Source of the DNA: an uncultured Clostridia bacterium
GTDB lineage: Bacteria > Bacillota > Clostridia > Christensenellales > DTU072
Assembly (NCBI GenBank): GCA_946621465.1
Contig: CAMOOO010000003.1
Span: 55,389-119,388 of the forward strand
DNA: 64,000 nt
Direction of reading: 5' to 3'
Each line of letters opens with the position of its first letter. Position 1 is the first letter of the stretch. The notes below the pieces were generated by a model that was given only the letters and a program-made list of their open reading frames with translations, was not told where the DNA came from and made no database searches. Of this stretch, positions 36,867-45,543 are shown piece after piece. The translations under genes and the position numbers were made by a program.

Positions 36867-38720
36867 TTAATTTGCCGAACCGTCGAAGTATATCCCGTTC
36901 CAGAATTCGGGTCCAACGTACGGTCTTTCCGTAGGATCTTTCGTGATATTTCCGTCTTTGTCAATAAAAAGGCCGTAGGTATATCTGTTGACGAGGAAGA
37001 TATTATCCTCTTTGGTCAGACCTTTAAGGACGTTGTAATTATAAGTTGCCGTTCCGTTTTCTCCCTTGGCATTGTCTACGCCCTGCGGATAGAAGACGTA
37101 TTCGGGCGCAAAAATGGGATAGAGGATATCCAGCTCGTTATATCCGTGGTGCGCCGCCTGTACGATGTCCGATTTCAACGTCTTTGCCGTGTAGTTTTGA
37201 TTGACCATGAATTGAGCGCATCTGCTCATATCGCCGACTACCATAAAGGTCGTTTTGTCGTTGAAAGTGAAACGGTAGGTGACGCTGGTGTCGTTGAAGT
37301 CGTTTATATTGGTTTTGTTGGTGTGGTAATTGAATGCGTCTTCCTGGGTGTAAAGGATCTCTATTTTTGCATTGGCAAACTGGAAGGTCTCTCCGGTATG
37401 CGGCTTGATCTGTTTTGCGTCCGGCGCATATTTTTCCATACGACGGAAGAGGGCGTACCAGGCGTCTTCGTTACCGCCGGGGACTTCTTTCCAGTTGGGG
37501 AAGTTAAACATAAAACGTTCCAAAGTGACCAGACCCTGCTCGCCGTAAACGCGGAGGAATTTACCGAAGAAGGAGATATGATCGCCGTGAGCATGCGTGC
37601 AAATCCAGCAGGCAATGGTGAGTTGATCTTCTCCGGTGATCTCTTTGCACAGATCGTAAAAACCTTTTACCGCTTCGTCGGATGCCTGGCAGATATCGCC
37701 GCCGTCGATAACGATCAGACTGTTATCCGCCAAACGAATGACGTAGTTCATACCGCACCGTTCGATACCGCCGCCGTAGTCATAATCATCGTCGCAATCG
37801 TCGTCGTACATGAGAGCGTATTGATAAATTTTCGTGTAGTTGTCAGCAGCGTCGTCCTTTACGTTATAGGTATAAGAAACGGCTCCGGGCGCATCGCTGA
37901 CAGGGTCGGTGATGACGCGGACGGACTTTTCGACGGCGTTGTAATAGACGTGGAGCAGTTTGCCGTCTTTGACGAAAGTACGGGAGACGATATTCTCTAT
38001 CTCGGAGTCGCTGTCGAGGGTGTAGCCGCCGGCGAGGACCTTTTTGCAATAGTTATTGAAAGCGGTCCGATCGGTCTTGTAAGCTACCTGCATAAAGTTG
38101 GTTTCTTCGTTGGGTCCGCCGTTCTTTCCGTCGTGATATTGGTCGCCTTTCATCACGCCGCAATTGTATTTTCTCGATAGGATGCCGTCGGTGTATTCCG
38201 GAGCGTCGAGTTCCCATTTATAGGTAGTGGTACTATCGGCAACACTGCGTTCCAGGGATCCCCAACAGGATACTGCGGTAACCGAAACAGCCAAAACGAT
38301 GGCGCAGGCGATGGCGGTATTTTTGAACCTTAGGACGGGAGCTAACTGAATAAAATAGAGGGCGAATCCGATCACGTTAAGAGCAAAAGCGACGTAGACG
38401 AAAACCTGTGCCCAATAGAAATACATTCTGTTACTTTCGTTGACGTACAGGGTAATTAAGAACAGCACGAAGAAGTATACAACAGCGAAAGGCACGGTGA
38501 ATATAACGGCCCGTTTTACCGAATACTCTTTATGCGTGTTGTTCGCAACGCAGAACAATAAAGCAAAGATAAGGACGTTAAGAACGACGAACAGCGCCTG
38601 CAAAACAATGGAATGCAAGGCGTAATAATGGTAGTACAGATCGGTAAAGGCAAAGATCACCAGGGCGCATACGGCGGTGATGATCCAAAGGACCGACGGT
38701 TTCTTCAGTTTTTCCAACAT
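36867..38720 (-). CDS. Membrane protein with C-terminal metallo-beta-lactamase-fold hydrolase
   Basis: 617 residues. Five hydrophobic helices fill about residues 10-165, then an insert domain of about 160 residues, then an MBL fold with 'IVIDGGDIC', the metal motif 'CTHAHGDHISFF' (HxHxDH near 373), 'FMVVGDMSR' and 'QAAHHGYNEL'. The arrangement recalls the ComEC-type MBL ('AHHGS') but without the competence domain. The active domain probably sits at the outer face, though this depends on topology. I choose the ATG at 38720 because GAGGAGAA lies 7 bases upstream; a longer frame to 38807 crosses the promoter. Substrate unknown. Confidence 0.88.
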   Translation of the reverse strand: MLEKLKKPSVLWIITAVCALVIFAFTDLYYHYYALHSIVLQALFVVLNVLIFALLFCVANNTHKEYSVKRAVIFTVPFAVVYFFVLFLITLYVNESNRMYFYWAQVFVYVAFALNVIGFALYFIQLAPVLRFKNTAIACAIVLAVSVTAVSCWGSLERSVADSTTTYKWELDAPEYTDGILSRKYNCGVMKGDQYHDGKNGGPNEETNFMQVAYKTDRTAFNNYCKKVLAGGYTLDSDSEIENIVSRTFVKDGKLLHVYYNAVEKSVRVITDPVSDAPGAVSYTYNVKDDAADNYTKIYQYALMYDDDCDDDYDYGGGIERCGMNYVIRLADNSLIVIDGGDICQASDEAVKGFYDLCKEITGEDQLTIACWICTHAHGDHISFFGKFLRVYGEQGLVTLERFMFNFPNWKEVPGGNEDAWYALFRRMEKYAPDAKQIKPHTGETFQFANAKIEILYTQEDAFNYHTNKTNINDFNDTSVTYRFTFNDKTTFMVVGDMSRCAQFMVNQNYTAKTLKSDIVQAAHHGYNELDILYPIFAPEYVFYPQGVDNAKGENGTATYNYNVLKGLTKEDNIFLVNRYTYGLFIDKDGNITKDPTERPYVGPEFWNGIYFDGSAN

Positions 38721-38754
38721 GGGTAATTCTCCTCGAATGTTTTTGTCTGGACAT

Positions 38755-38783
38755 AGGATAGCACAAAAATACTTTCTTTGCAA
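38755..38783 (-). promoter_or_regulatory. Promoter of the MBL-fold gene
   Basis: TTGCAA (38778-38783), 17-bp spacer, TATCCT (38755-38760), giving a leader of about 28 bases with the GAGGAGAA site. Confidence 0.78.
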
Positions 38784-38877
38784 GGTCGTAGGCATAGCGC
38801 AAGACAAAAAAAGAAGGAAGTTTTGCGGAAGAAAGGAAAAAAATTTTTTCGATTAAAAGGGAATGGGGACGGTATGG

Positions 38878-38905
38878 TTGCTTTTTTTGAAAAATGTGGT
38901 ATTAT
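38878..38905 (+). promoter_or_regulatory. Promoter of the acyl-CoA ligase gene
   Basis: TTGCTT (38878-38883), 16-bp spacer, TATTAT (38900-38905). The ATG is 47 bases downstream with AAGAAGGA before it. Confidence 0.6.
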
Positions 38906-38952
38906 AAGTAGGTATTTATTTTACTACGAACAAAGTAAAGAAGGAAAAGACA

Positions 38953-40590
38953 ATGATATTGATCGATTTATTGGAAAGAAATGCAAAAGAGTTCGGCTCG
39001 GACGTTGCCCTCGTCGAGGTCAATCCGTTCGTGCAGGAAAAACGCCGCAGTTGGAAGGAGTACAACTTGGTAGAAGAAACCGTTTCCGACTGCGTTCGCA
39101 AACAGATCACCTGGGCGGTCTTTGATGAAAAAGCCAACAGGTGCGCCAATCTTTTGCTGGAAAGAGGAATTAGAAAAGGGGAGAAAGTGGGCATTCTTTT
39201 GATGAACTGTCTGGAGTGGCTCCCCATTTATTTCGGCATTCTGAAGACGGGTGCGCTCGCCGTGCCGCTTAATTACAGATACACTTCGGACGAGATCCGC
39301 TATTGCGTGGGCCTTGCCGACGTCGACATGCTGTTTTTCGGGCCGGAGTTCATTACCAGAGTGGAAGAGATAGTAGGGGATATGCCGAGAGTCAGAGATC
39401 TGTTTTTCGTCGGAGATAACTGTCCCGAATTTGCGGATAACTACATCCACTTGGTAGGGGACTGCTCCTCGCAAAAACCGCAGGGGATATCGCTGACCGA
39501 GGACGATTACGCGGCTATTTACTTTTCTTCCGGTACGACCGGCTTCCCCAAAGCGATCTTGCATAAACATCGCAGCCTGATCCACAGTGCCAGAGTGGAA
39601 CAAAACCACCACGGACAGACGAAGGACGACGTGTTCCTGTGCATTCCGCCTCTCTATCATACGGGTGCCAAAATGCACTGGTTCGGGAGCCTTATTTCCG
39701 GAAGCAAGGCCGTTCTTTTGAAGGGTACCAAACCGGATATCATTCTGGAAGCGGTTTCGCGCGAGGGTTGCACCATCGTATGGCTTTTGGTGCCGTGGGC
39801 GCAGGATATTCTCGACGCTATCGACAGAGGGGATATTAAGTTATCCGATTATAAACTGGATCAATGGAGACTGATGCATATCGGCGCGCAACCGGTACCG
39901 CCCAGCCTCATTCGTCGCTGGAAAGAGGTCTTCCCCAAACACGACTACGACACCAACTACGGGCTGAGCGAGTCAATAGGACCCGGATGCGTTCATTTGG
40001 GGGTGGGCAACACGCACAAAGTAGGCGCCATCGGAAAAGCCGGGTACGGCTGGGAAGTCAAGATCGTCGACGAAAGACGCAACGAGGTCAAGAAGGGTGA
40101 GGTCGGAGAACTCGCTGTCAGAGGCCCCGGCGTTATGACCTGTTATTATAAAGATGAAAAAGCCACGTCCGAGGTATTGGACGAAGAGGGCTGGCTCTAC
40201 ACCGGCGATATGGCGCAGGAGGATGCGGACGGCTTTATTTATCTCGTCGACCGCAAAAAGGACGTCATTATCACCGGCGGAGAAAACCTCTACCCGGTAC
40301 AAATAGAGGATTTCCTCCGGTCTCATCCGCAAATAAAGGACGTCGCCGTCATCGGTCTGCCCGACAAGCGTTTGGGCGAGGTGGTAGCCGCCATTATCGA
40401 GATCAAAGAAGGGGAGAGCTGCACCGAAGAGAACATTAACGAGTTCTGCAAATCCCTTCCGCGTTACAAACGTCCGGCAAAGATCATCTTTGCCAAAGTA
40501 CCGCGTAACCCCACCGGTAAAATCGAGAAACCCCTTCTTCGTAAAATCTATTGCGGAGAGAGTTTGGTCAAAATGCAGAACGAACTGTAA
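38953..40590 (+). CDS. AMP-forming acyl-CoA ligase (ANL superfamily)
   Basis: 545 residues. P-loop 'YFSSGTTGFPKAILHKH' (about 195-212), adenine motif 'NYGLSES' (about 337), hinge region 'YTGDMAQEDADGFIYLVDR' with 'KDVIITGGENLYPVQIED', and the catalytic lysine in 'PRNPTGKIEK' near the C-terminus. It activates a carboxylate with ATP and joins it to CoA. Chain length and substrate cannot be told; similarity in layout is to the medium/long-chain or aryl ligases. The MFS gene begins 14 bases after the stop, so they probably form an operon. Confidence 0.92.
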   Translation: MILIDLLERNAKEFGSDVALVEVNPFVQEKRRSWKEYNLVEETVSDCVRKQITWAVFDEKANRCANLLLERGIRKGEKVGILLMNCLEWLPIYFGILKTGALAVPLNYRYTSDEIRYCVGLADVDMLFFGPEFITRVEEIVGDMPRVRDLFFVGDNCPEFADNYIHLVGDCSSQKPQGISLTEDDYAAIYFSSGTTGFPKAILHKHRSLIHSARVEQNHHGQTKDDVFLCIPPLYHTGAKMHWFGSLISGSKAVLLKGTKPDIILEAVSREGCTIVWLLVPWAQDILDAIDRGDIKLSDYKLDQWRLMHIGAQPVPPSLIRRWKEVFPKHDYDTNYGLSESIGPGCVHLGVGNTHKVGAIGKAGYGWEVKIVDERRNEVKKGEVGELAVRGPGVMTCYYKDEKATSEVLDEEGWLYTGDMAQEDADGFIYLVDRKKDVIITGGENLYPVQIEDFLRSHPQIKDVAVIGLPDKRLGEVVAAIIEIKEGESCTEENINEFCKSLPRYKRPAKIIFAKVPRNPTGKIEKPLLRKIYCGESLVKMQNEL

Positions 40591-40604
40591 AAAAGATTTT
40601 CGAC

Positions 40605-41807
40605 ATGGAAAGTCTCACAGAGAGAAAAAAAGTTTACGCTTTTATCTGCCTTTTTATGTTCACCTATATGGTGAGCTATATTACCCGTATCAATTACGGC
40701 GCGATTATCGTCGACATGGTGCAGTCCACCGGTTACACGAAATCGGCTCTTTCTATGGCGCTGACGGGGAGTTTTATTACCTACGGGGCAGGACAGATCG
40801 TAAGCGGCGTTCTGGGAGATAAATTCCGACCCAAGATTCTTATTTTTATCGGACTGATTCTGTCCGTATGCATGAACGTAATCATCCCGTTTTGCCCCAA
40901 TCCCTTCGTGATGCTGGCGGTATGGTGCGTAAACGGCTTTGCGCAGGCGTTCATGTGGCCCCCCATCGTTCGGCTGATGACGGTGCTTTTTAACGAGGAC
41001 GACTTCAGAAAGGCATCGGTATTCGTTTCCTGGGGCAGTAGTTTCGGGACCATCGTTATCTATCTTGTTTCTCCGCTTATCATTACCTATTTAACGTGGA
41101 AAGCGGTATTTTGGTTTTCCGCCGGATGCGGCGTGATTATGGCGACCCTTTGGATGATCTGTTGCAAAGACGTCCAACCGGAGCCGAAAGAGGCAACCGC
41201 GGACGCGAACGCGGCCCCGACGACCAAAATCAAACTTTTTACGCCGGTCTTTATCGTCAGTATGATGGCGATCGTATTGCAGGGGGCGCTCCGTGACGGC
41301 GTAACGACCTGGATGCCGTCCTATATTTCGGAAACCTACCACCTAGGGAGCAACGTCTCCATTTTGACCGGCGTCGTTTTACCGATATTCAGCATCCTTA
41401 CCTTTCAGGCGGCTTCTTTATTGTATCGCAGATTGATAAAAAACCTGATGGCGTGCGCCTGTCTGTTCTTCGGAGTAGGCGCGATTGCGGCACTATTTTT
41501 ATATTTATTTACCGACGCGAGCGTAGTTGCCTCCGTCGTTTTATCGGCGACGCTCACCGGGTGCATGCACGGCGTTAACTTCCTGCTCATTTGCTTACTG
41601 CCCGGTTTTTATAAGGGACGGAAGGTCTCTACCGTCTCCGGCATCCTCAATTCTTGCACATACGTAGGTAGCGCCGTTTCCACCTATGGGATCGCTCTTT
41701 TGTCCGAGCATTCCGGATGGAAAATCACCCTTCTCGTTTGGTTTTTTATCGCGCTTGGTGGCGCGGTGCTGTGTTTGATCAATTCATTCGCTTGGAAAAA
41801 AAGATAG
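40605..41807 (+). CDS. MFS transporter, organophosphate:phosphate antiporter-like
   Basis: 400 residues, 12 helices. The start region 'YITRINYGAIIVDMV' with the Arg in helix 1, and the loop 'GDKFRPKILIFIG' between helices 2 and 3, recall the OPA (GlpT/UhpT) family. A short hydrophilic loop (about 195-215) parts the two halves. Substrate unknown; a phosphorylated or anionic metabolite is likely. I start at ATG 40605; no clear ribosome binding site precedes it, so translation may depend on the ligase gene just upstream. A TTG further up overlaps that gene. Confidence 0.88.
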   Translation: MESLTERKKVYAFICLFMFTYMVSYITRINYGAIIVDMVQSTGYTKSALSMALTGSFITYGAGQIVSGVLGDKFRPKILIFIGLILSVCMNVIIPFCPNPFVMLAVWCVNGFAQAFMWPPIVRLMTVLFNEDDFRKASVFVSWGSSFGTIVIYLVSPLIITYLTWKAVFWFSAGCGVIMATLWMICCKDVQPEPKEATADANAAPTTKIKLFTPVFIVSMMAIVLQGALRDGVTTWMPSYISETYHLGSNVSILTGVVLPIFSILTFQAASLLYRRLIKNLMACACLFFGVGAIAALFLYLFTDASVVASVVLSATLTGCMHGVNFLLICLLPGFYKGRKVSTVSGILNSCTYVGSAVSTYGIALLSEHSGWKITLLVWFFIALGGAVLCLINSFAWKKR

Positions 41808-41817
41808 GGAGATAACC

Positions 41818-42789
41818 ATGACGGAAACGGAATTTCTCGTTCCATCGTACTACAAAGACTTTCGCTGCAAGGGCGGCGACTGTCGGAACTGTTGTTGCGA
41901 CGGCTGGGCGGTGACCGTTTCTATGAAGGAGTATTTTACCTTTCTTGGATTGGAATGTTCTGCGCAACTGAAGAAAAAAGTAGACGTTGCTTTTCATCTG
42001 CTCCGTGACGCAGACCCCGACCGCTATGCGCAAATTTTGCCCTCGTTTACAGGACGTTGTCCGATGCAACGGGAGGATGGATTATGCGCGTTGCAATGTG
42101 AATGCGGAGAGGAGGCGCTCCCTGCCGTTTGCCGGCAATATCCGCGTTCTTTTCACTTTCTTCCCTCTCCGGAGGCTTGCATTTCTTGCAGCTGCGAAAG
42201 GGTGATAGAACAGCTTATTTCATCGGATGAAATCACTTTCGAAAGAATATCTATCGCAGGATCCTTTGATAAAAAGATAGATTTTCCGATGCCGGATTCG
42301 GCACAACGGTTTCGTAAGCGGTGCATGGATATAGTAAAAGACGATACCCTTTCCCTTATCGGACGGGTGAAAGAAATCTACCGCTTTTTGAGTGGCAAGG
42401 ACGCCGAACAAGTAACCGTAGGGGAAGGACTGATGGACTTTTATTCCGACTCGCCCAGTATCGGCGAAGAATGTAAAGAGGCAAAAAATAGTCCGATTGC
42501 CGACGTAGAAAGCTGTGTTCACGAAAAATTTCCGCAGATAGAAAAGTGGATGGAAAAGATATTATTAAACCATTTTTATTTTATGAAATTTCCATGCGTC
42601 GAAAAGAATTTTTCGCCGGAAGACGCCGGATTATCTTTACTTGGACTATACGATCTATGGCTTAAACTTCTTGCAAATAATGCGGTAAAAAGGACGGAAG
42701 ACTTTATTGACGTTACGGGTAAATTATTCCGCGTTGCGGAGCATTCTCGCTTTTATAAAAACGCCGCAATAATCATTCGGGGTATGTAA
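41818..42789 (+). CDS. FliB-like (flagellin lysine-N-methylase family) Cys-rich protein
   Basis: 323 residues. N-terminal 'FRCKGGDCRNCCCDGW' (about 16-31), 'GRCPMQREDGLCALQCECGEEALPAVCRQYPR' area (about 80-112), and 'CISCSCERV' (about 121-129): this set of cysteines is the metal-binding core of the FliB/YkgJ-like family, where FliB methylates flagellin lysines. No flagellar gene is seen here, so the target may be another protein, or the gene may be uncoupled from flagella. Ribosome binding site GGGAG; 10 bases after the MFS stop. Ends at a hairpin terminator. Confidence 0.82.
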   Translation: MTETEFLVPSYYKDFRCKGGDCRNCCCDGWAVTVSMKEYFTFLGLECSAQLKKKVDVAFHLLRDADPDRYAQILPSFTGRCPMQREDGLCALQCECGEEALPAVCRQYPRSFHFLPSPEACISCSCERVIEQLISSDEITFERISIAGSFDKKIDFPMPDSAQRFRKRCMDIVKDDTLSLIGRVKEIYRFLSGKDAEQVTVGEGLMDFYSDSPSIGEECKEAKNSPIADVESCVHEKFPQIEKWMEKILLNHFYFMKFPCVEKNFSPEDAGLSLLGLYDLWLKLLANNAVKRTEDFIDVTGKLFRVAEHSRFYKNAAIIIRGM

Positions 42790-42792
42790 ATA

Positions 42793-42832
42793 CCTGTTTT
42801 CGGGACCCTGAAGTCGAAAAACAGGCATTTTT
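42793..42832 (+). terminator. Intrinsic terminator after the FliB-like gene
   Basis: CCTGTTTTCG pairs with CGAAAAACAGG (one bulged A) around a 12-base loop, followed by T5 at 42828-42832. It starts 3 bases after the stop. Confidence 0.82.
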
Positions 42833-42833
42833 G

Positions 42834-42986
42834 TTAGTTTCGTTTGGTGAACTCGCTATTGGTGCATTTCGGGCAGGGCGGCAACTTGTCTTCCGAATCC
42901 AAAGAGACGCAAGTATGACAGTTGGTGCAGCAGTATTTGCCGCGACCGGGTTTTTCGCCCGTTTTTACAATGGCTTCTTTTTTCAT
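42834..42986 (-). CDS. Small rubredoxin/zinc-ribbon-like protein, 50 residues
   Basis: Starts at the ATG at 42986 with GGAGG 6 bases upstream. It has 'GKYCCTNCHTCVSL' and 'LPPCPKCTNSEF', two Cys knuckles parted by about 18 residues, plus a basic N-terminus 'MKKEAIVKTGEKPGRG'. Likely a metal-binding or zinc-ribbon regulator of a class common in Firmicutes. It lies 53 bases downstream of the VanW gene on the same strand and shares the intergenic space with the FliB terminator on the other strand. Confidence 0.85.
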   Translation of the reverse strand: MKKEAIVKTGEKPGRGKYCCTNCHTCVSLDSEDKLPPCPKCTNSEFTKRN

Positions 42987-43039
42987 GTTTACCTCCGATA
43001 GGTTTTGGATATTCCTATTGTTGCCAACAAGCTGGGCTT

Positions 43040-44194
43040 TTATTCGTCTTGCCCTTTGTTTATTATTATTTTCCTGCCCTTTACTTTTCGATAGGCACTC
43101 GTACGCAGTTTTTCCCTTTTTACCAGTCGGTGGTCTTTGTAGTATTCGCGGTAGGATTGATAGAGGTACCCGTCCTTCGGCTCCGACAGCACTTTTTCTT
43201 CCTCTCCGCAAACGATCTCGTATTCGTCGCACGGGTAGGTGGCTATCTTTTCGCTGGTCAGCACGATTTCCTCATTCGCTGGCGTCCCGTAGAGGGTGAA
43301 GGAAAGGGTTTTACCGTCGTGAAAGGCATCGATAAAAACGGGATAGTCCGTTTGATTTACCAGGATAAGGTCGCTTTTTTCGCTGACCATGGCGTCCAGC
43401 CCGATCGGAACGTAAGAAACGGTTAAGGAATGGTTGTTACTCTTTGCGTCCAGCCCCGCGCCCACCCATGCGTTGTACAAAGTCGTCGACACCTGGCAAA
43501 CACCGCCGCCGATGCCTTGCGTAAACTGTCCGAAAGAAATGACGATAGCTTCTTTATAGCCGTTCTCTACCGTCCGCTTGCCCACCGCATCGTTAAAGGA
43601 TAGTTCGCTCCGGCCCTCTATAACCGCGCCGTCCAGTTTGTCCGCGGCAAGTTCCACGTTGTGCTTTCTTTCTTCAGCAGAAGTTGAGTAGTCGGTGGAA
43701 AAAGAATGGATCTTTTGGGTGTGCTTTTTGACGTCCTCTACGGTATACACGGGCGGAACGTCACGGTAGGGCAGCTCTCCAACGAACTTACCATCCCTTT
43801 CTATCAGTTGCGCCGCAACCGTATCTACCGATGCGGCGCGTCCGGACCTTCCTTCGGTATAAGTAAATATCCCGTCTTTAAGGTAAAGGAAATCCGGTTC
43901 TTCCTTTTCTTCGTCACGCTCTTTTAATTTTTCCAGATCGTCCGCAAGTTCTTCGTTAAGCGAACGTAAAAAAGACACCTCGTCGCCCCCTTTTTCCCTA
44001 TAATAGCCGGATAAGGAACGGTATTTTTTTATTCGCATCCACTGTAAAAAAGTGACGTCGTATTCCCTTTCCAAAACTATTTCTTCTCCGTCCGTAATTT
44101 TACAATAAAAAAGGGACCGATGTCCGCACCCGAGCGCGGTAAAAAGGAATGCCGAGGTAAGGAGTATCAGCAAAGCTAGCATAACTTTCTTCAT
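43040..44194 (-). CDS. VanW family protein, membrane or lipid anchored
   Basis: 384 residues. N-terminal hydrophobic segment ends 'FLFTALGC', a weak lipobox. The VanW domain is clear: 'LSFNDAVGKRTVENGYKEA' (about 215-235), 'GQFTQGIGGGVCQVSTTLYNA' (about 240-260) and 'HSLTVSYVPIGLDAMV'. VanW proteins occur near vancomycin-resistance and cell-wall genes; their reaction is unknown. Start is unsure: ATG 44194 is 20 bases past AAGGAGG, while an in-frame ATT lies 8 bases from it. A charged linker rich in Glu/Lys precedes the domain. Confidence 0.88.
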   Translation of the reverse strand: MKKVMLALLILLTSAFLFTALGCGHRSLFYCKITDGEEIVLEREYDVTFLQWMRIKKYRSLSGYYREKGGDEVSFLRSLNEELADDLEKLKERDEEKEEPDFLYLKDGIFTYTEGRSGRAASVDTVAAQLIERDGKFVGELPYRDVPPVYTVEDVKKHTQKIHSFSTDYSTSAEERKHNVELAADKLDGAVIEGRSELSFNDAVGKRTVENGYKEAIVISFGQFTQGIGGGVCQVSTTLYNAWVGAGLDAKSNNHSLTVSYVPIGLDAMVSEKSDLILVNQTDYPVFIDAFHDGKTLSFTLYGTPANEEIVLTSEKIATYPCDEYEIVCGEEEKVLSEPKDGYLYQSYREYYKDHRLVKREKLRTSAYRKVKGRKIIINKGQDE

Positions 44195-44235
44195 ACTTAT
44201 TAAAATGTACTTCGCCTCCTTTTTTATGTGCCTAA

Positions 44236-44271
44236 AGTAAAATTTAAGCAAACGGGAGTAAAATTTAAGCA
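44236..44271. repeat. 16-bp direct repeat, 21-bp period, in a divergent promoter region
   Basis: AGTAAAATTTAAGCA occurs at 44236-44250 and again at 44257-44271, a spacing of two helical turns, between the divergent VanW and YegP-repeat genes. This is the layout of a tandem operator. Confidence 0.7.
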
Positions 44272-44279
44272 GTCATCTG

Positions 44280-44308
44280 TTGACTACAAAATAAAAAAAA
44301 GGTATTAT
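44280..44308 (+). promoter_or_regulatory. Promoter of the YegP-repeat gene
   Basis: TTGACT (44280-44285), about 17-bp A-rich spacer, TATTAT (44303-44308). The ATG at 44348 follows GGTGAGG. The direct repeats sit just upstream. Confidence 0.7.
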
Positions 44309-44347
44309 AAAAGTATAAAATACTTTAAGGAAAGGTGAGGTGCTTTT

Positions 44348-45517
44348 ATGTATCAGTTATTATCAGGTATTCACGTTGAAACGGTATTGCTTTGCATCTG
44401 CATCGCATGCGTGCTTTTGATTGCCGTCGTGATCGCGTTGATCGCGGTGAGCGTTGCCAAAAAATCTAAAAAGAAAAAGGCGGCTATTTCGGAAGAAAAG
44501 GCGGTCGAACCGGTCGAGCCTATCTCTGAGCCGACGCCCGTTGAAGAAAAACCCGCCGAAGAACCAGACGTGCTAAACGAAGAGCCTGCTGCCCAGCAGC
44601 CGGTTGTTTCTTCCGAACGGCAGGAAGAGCCGGAAGAGGATGCGGAGAGTGAAGAGACAACGGAAGAAGTCCCGGAAGAGATCTCCGAGGAGCCGGTCGC
44701 GACTACGGAAACAATCGAGGAGCCGGAGGAAGCAACGGACGAACCTGCCTCGGATGGGAAAAAGATCGTAGGGAAAATGGAAATTTGCAACTCCAACTTG
44801 GGCGGCTACGCATACATGCTGCGCGCCAACAACGGTCAGCTCCTTTACGAAAGCAAAACGTACAAAGATTACAAAAATTGCGAAGAGGCAGCCAGGTCCT
44901 TTGTCGAAGCGGTCAAAGTCGGGATGTTCTCCGTGCGTGTGGATAAATTCAAGCGGTATAAATTCATTTTGAAGAGTCCCACCAGCAGTATGCTCATGTA
45001 CGTCGGCGAAAGTTTCGATAACGAGCGTTCCTGCTTGCGTAACATCGAGAGCGTGCGTCGTTTTGCCGTAGATTGCGTCTTCGTGGACACCACGTCAAAA
45101 GATTTCAAAGCCGACTTTACTTACTATACCATTTCGGACGAGGCGAAAGAAAAGGTGGAAAAGGGAAGCGACGTCGTAGGCAGATGGGCAATCGAGCGCG
45201 AGGACGAAGAGGACAAAAAGTCTCCCTACGTGTTCCTGCTGTACGCCAACAACGGTCAGCTCCTTTACGAAAGCCGCGATTACAGCAGTTATACCGCCTG
45301 CAAGAACGGACTACTGACTTTCCGCGTCGCCGTTCAAGAAGGACAATTCATTATCGACCCGGATAAGGCGGGCAGATATAAATTCATTTTACGCAACGTC
45401 AGCAAAAAATCATTGATGGAATACATCGGTCAAAGTTATGCGACCAAGCGCGCTTGCGCCGAGGGCATTGACAGTATCTATCGTTTTGCCATAGTTTCTC
45501 CGGTCGATCAACTGTAA
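44348..45517 (+). CDS. Membrane protein with two YegP-like (DUF1508) domains
   Basis: 389 residues. One N-terminal helix ('VLLCICIACVLLIAVVIALIAV', about 14-36), a basic stop 'KKSKKKK', an acidic Glu/Pro linker of about 85 residues, then two similar domains. Each has 'RANNGQLLYESKTYKDY' or 'YANNGQLLYESRDYSSY' plus 'YKFILKSP...LMYVGESF' and 'IESVRRFAV', which is the DUF1508/YegP pattern of paired beta units. Domains begin near 137 and 276. Function of the family is not known. Single pass with a long acidic arm suggests a cytosolic or wall-side tether. Followed after 26 bases by the protease lipoprotein. Confidence 0.88.
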   Translation: MYQLLSGIHVETVLLCICIACVLLIAVVIALIAVSVAKKSKKKKAAISEEKAVEPVEPISEPTPVEEKPAEEPDVLNEEPAAQQPVVSSERQEEPEEDAESEETTEEVPEEISEEPVATTETIEEPEEATDEPASDGKKIVGKMEICNSNLGGYAYMLRANNGQLLYESKTYKDYKNCEEAARSFVEAVKVGMFSVRVDKFKRYKFILKSPTSSMLMYVGESFDNERSCLRNIESVRRFAVDCVFVDTTSKDFKADFTYYTISDEAKEKVEKGSDVVGRWAIEREDEEDKKSPYVFLLYANNGQLLYESRDYSSYTACKNGLLTFRVAVQEGQFIIDPDKAGRYKFILRNVSKKSLMEYIGQSYATKRACAEGIDSIYRFAIVSPVDQL

Positions 45518-45543
45518 TTTATCGGAGAAAAACAGGAGGGTTT

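Noticed and set aside
36864-38180. 438-codon plus-strand frame opposite the MBL-fold gene
   Set aside because: The MBL gene has the HxHxDH motif, promoter, ribosome binding site and terminator; the opposite frame has none.
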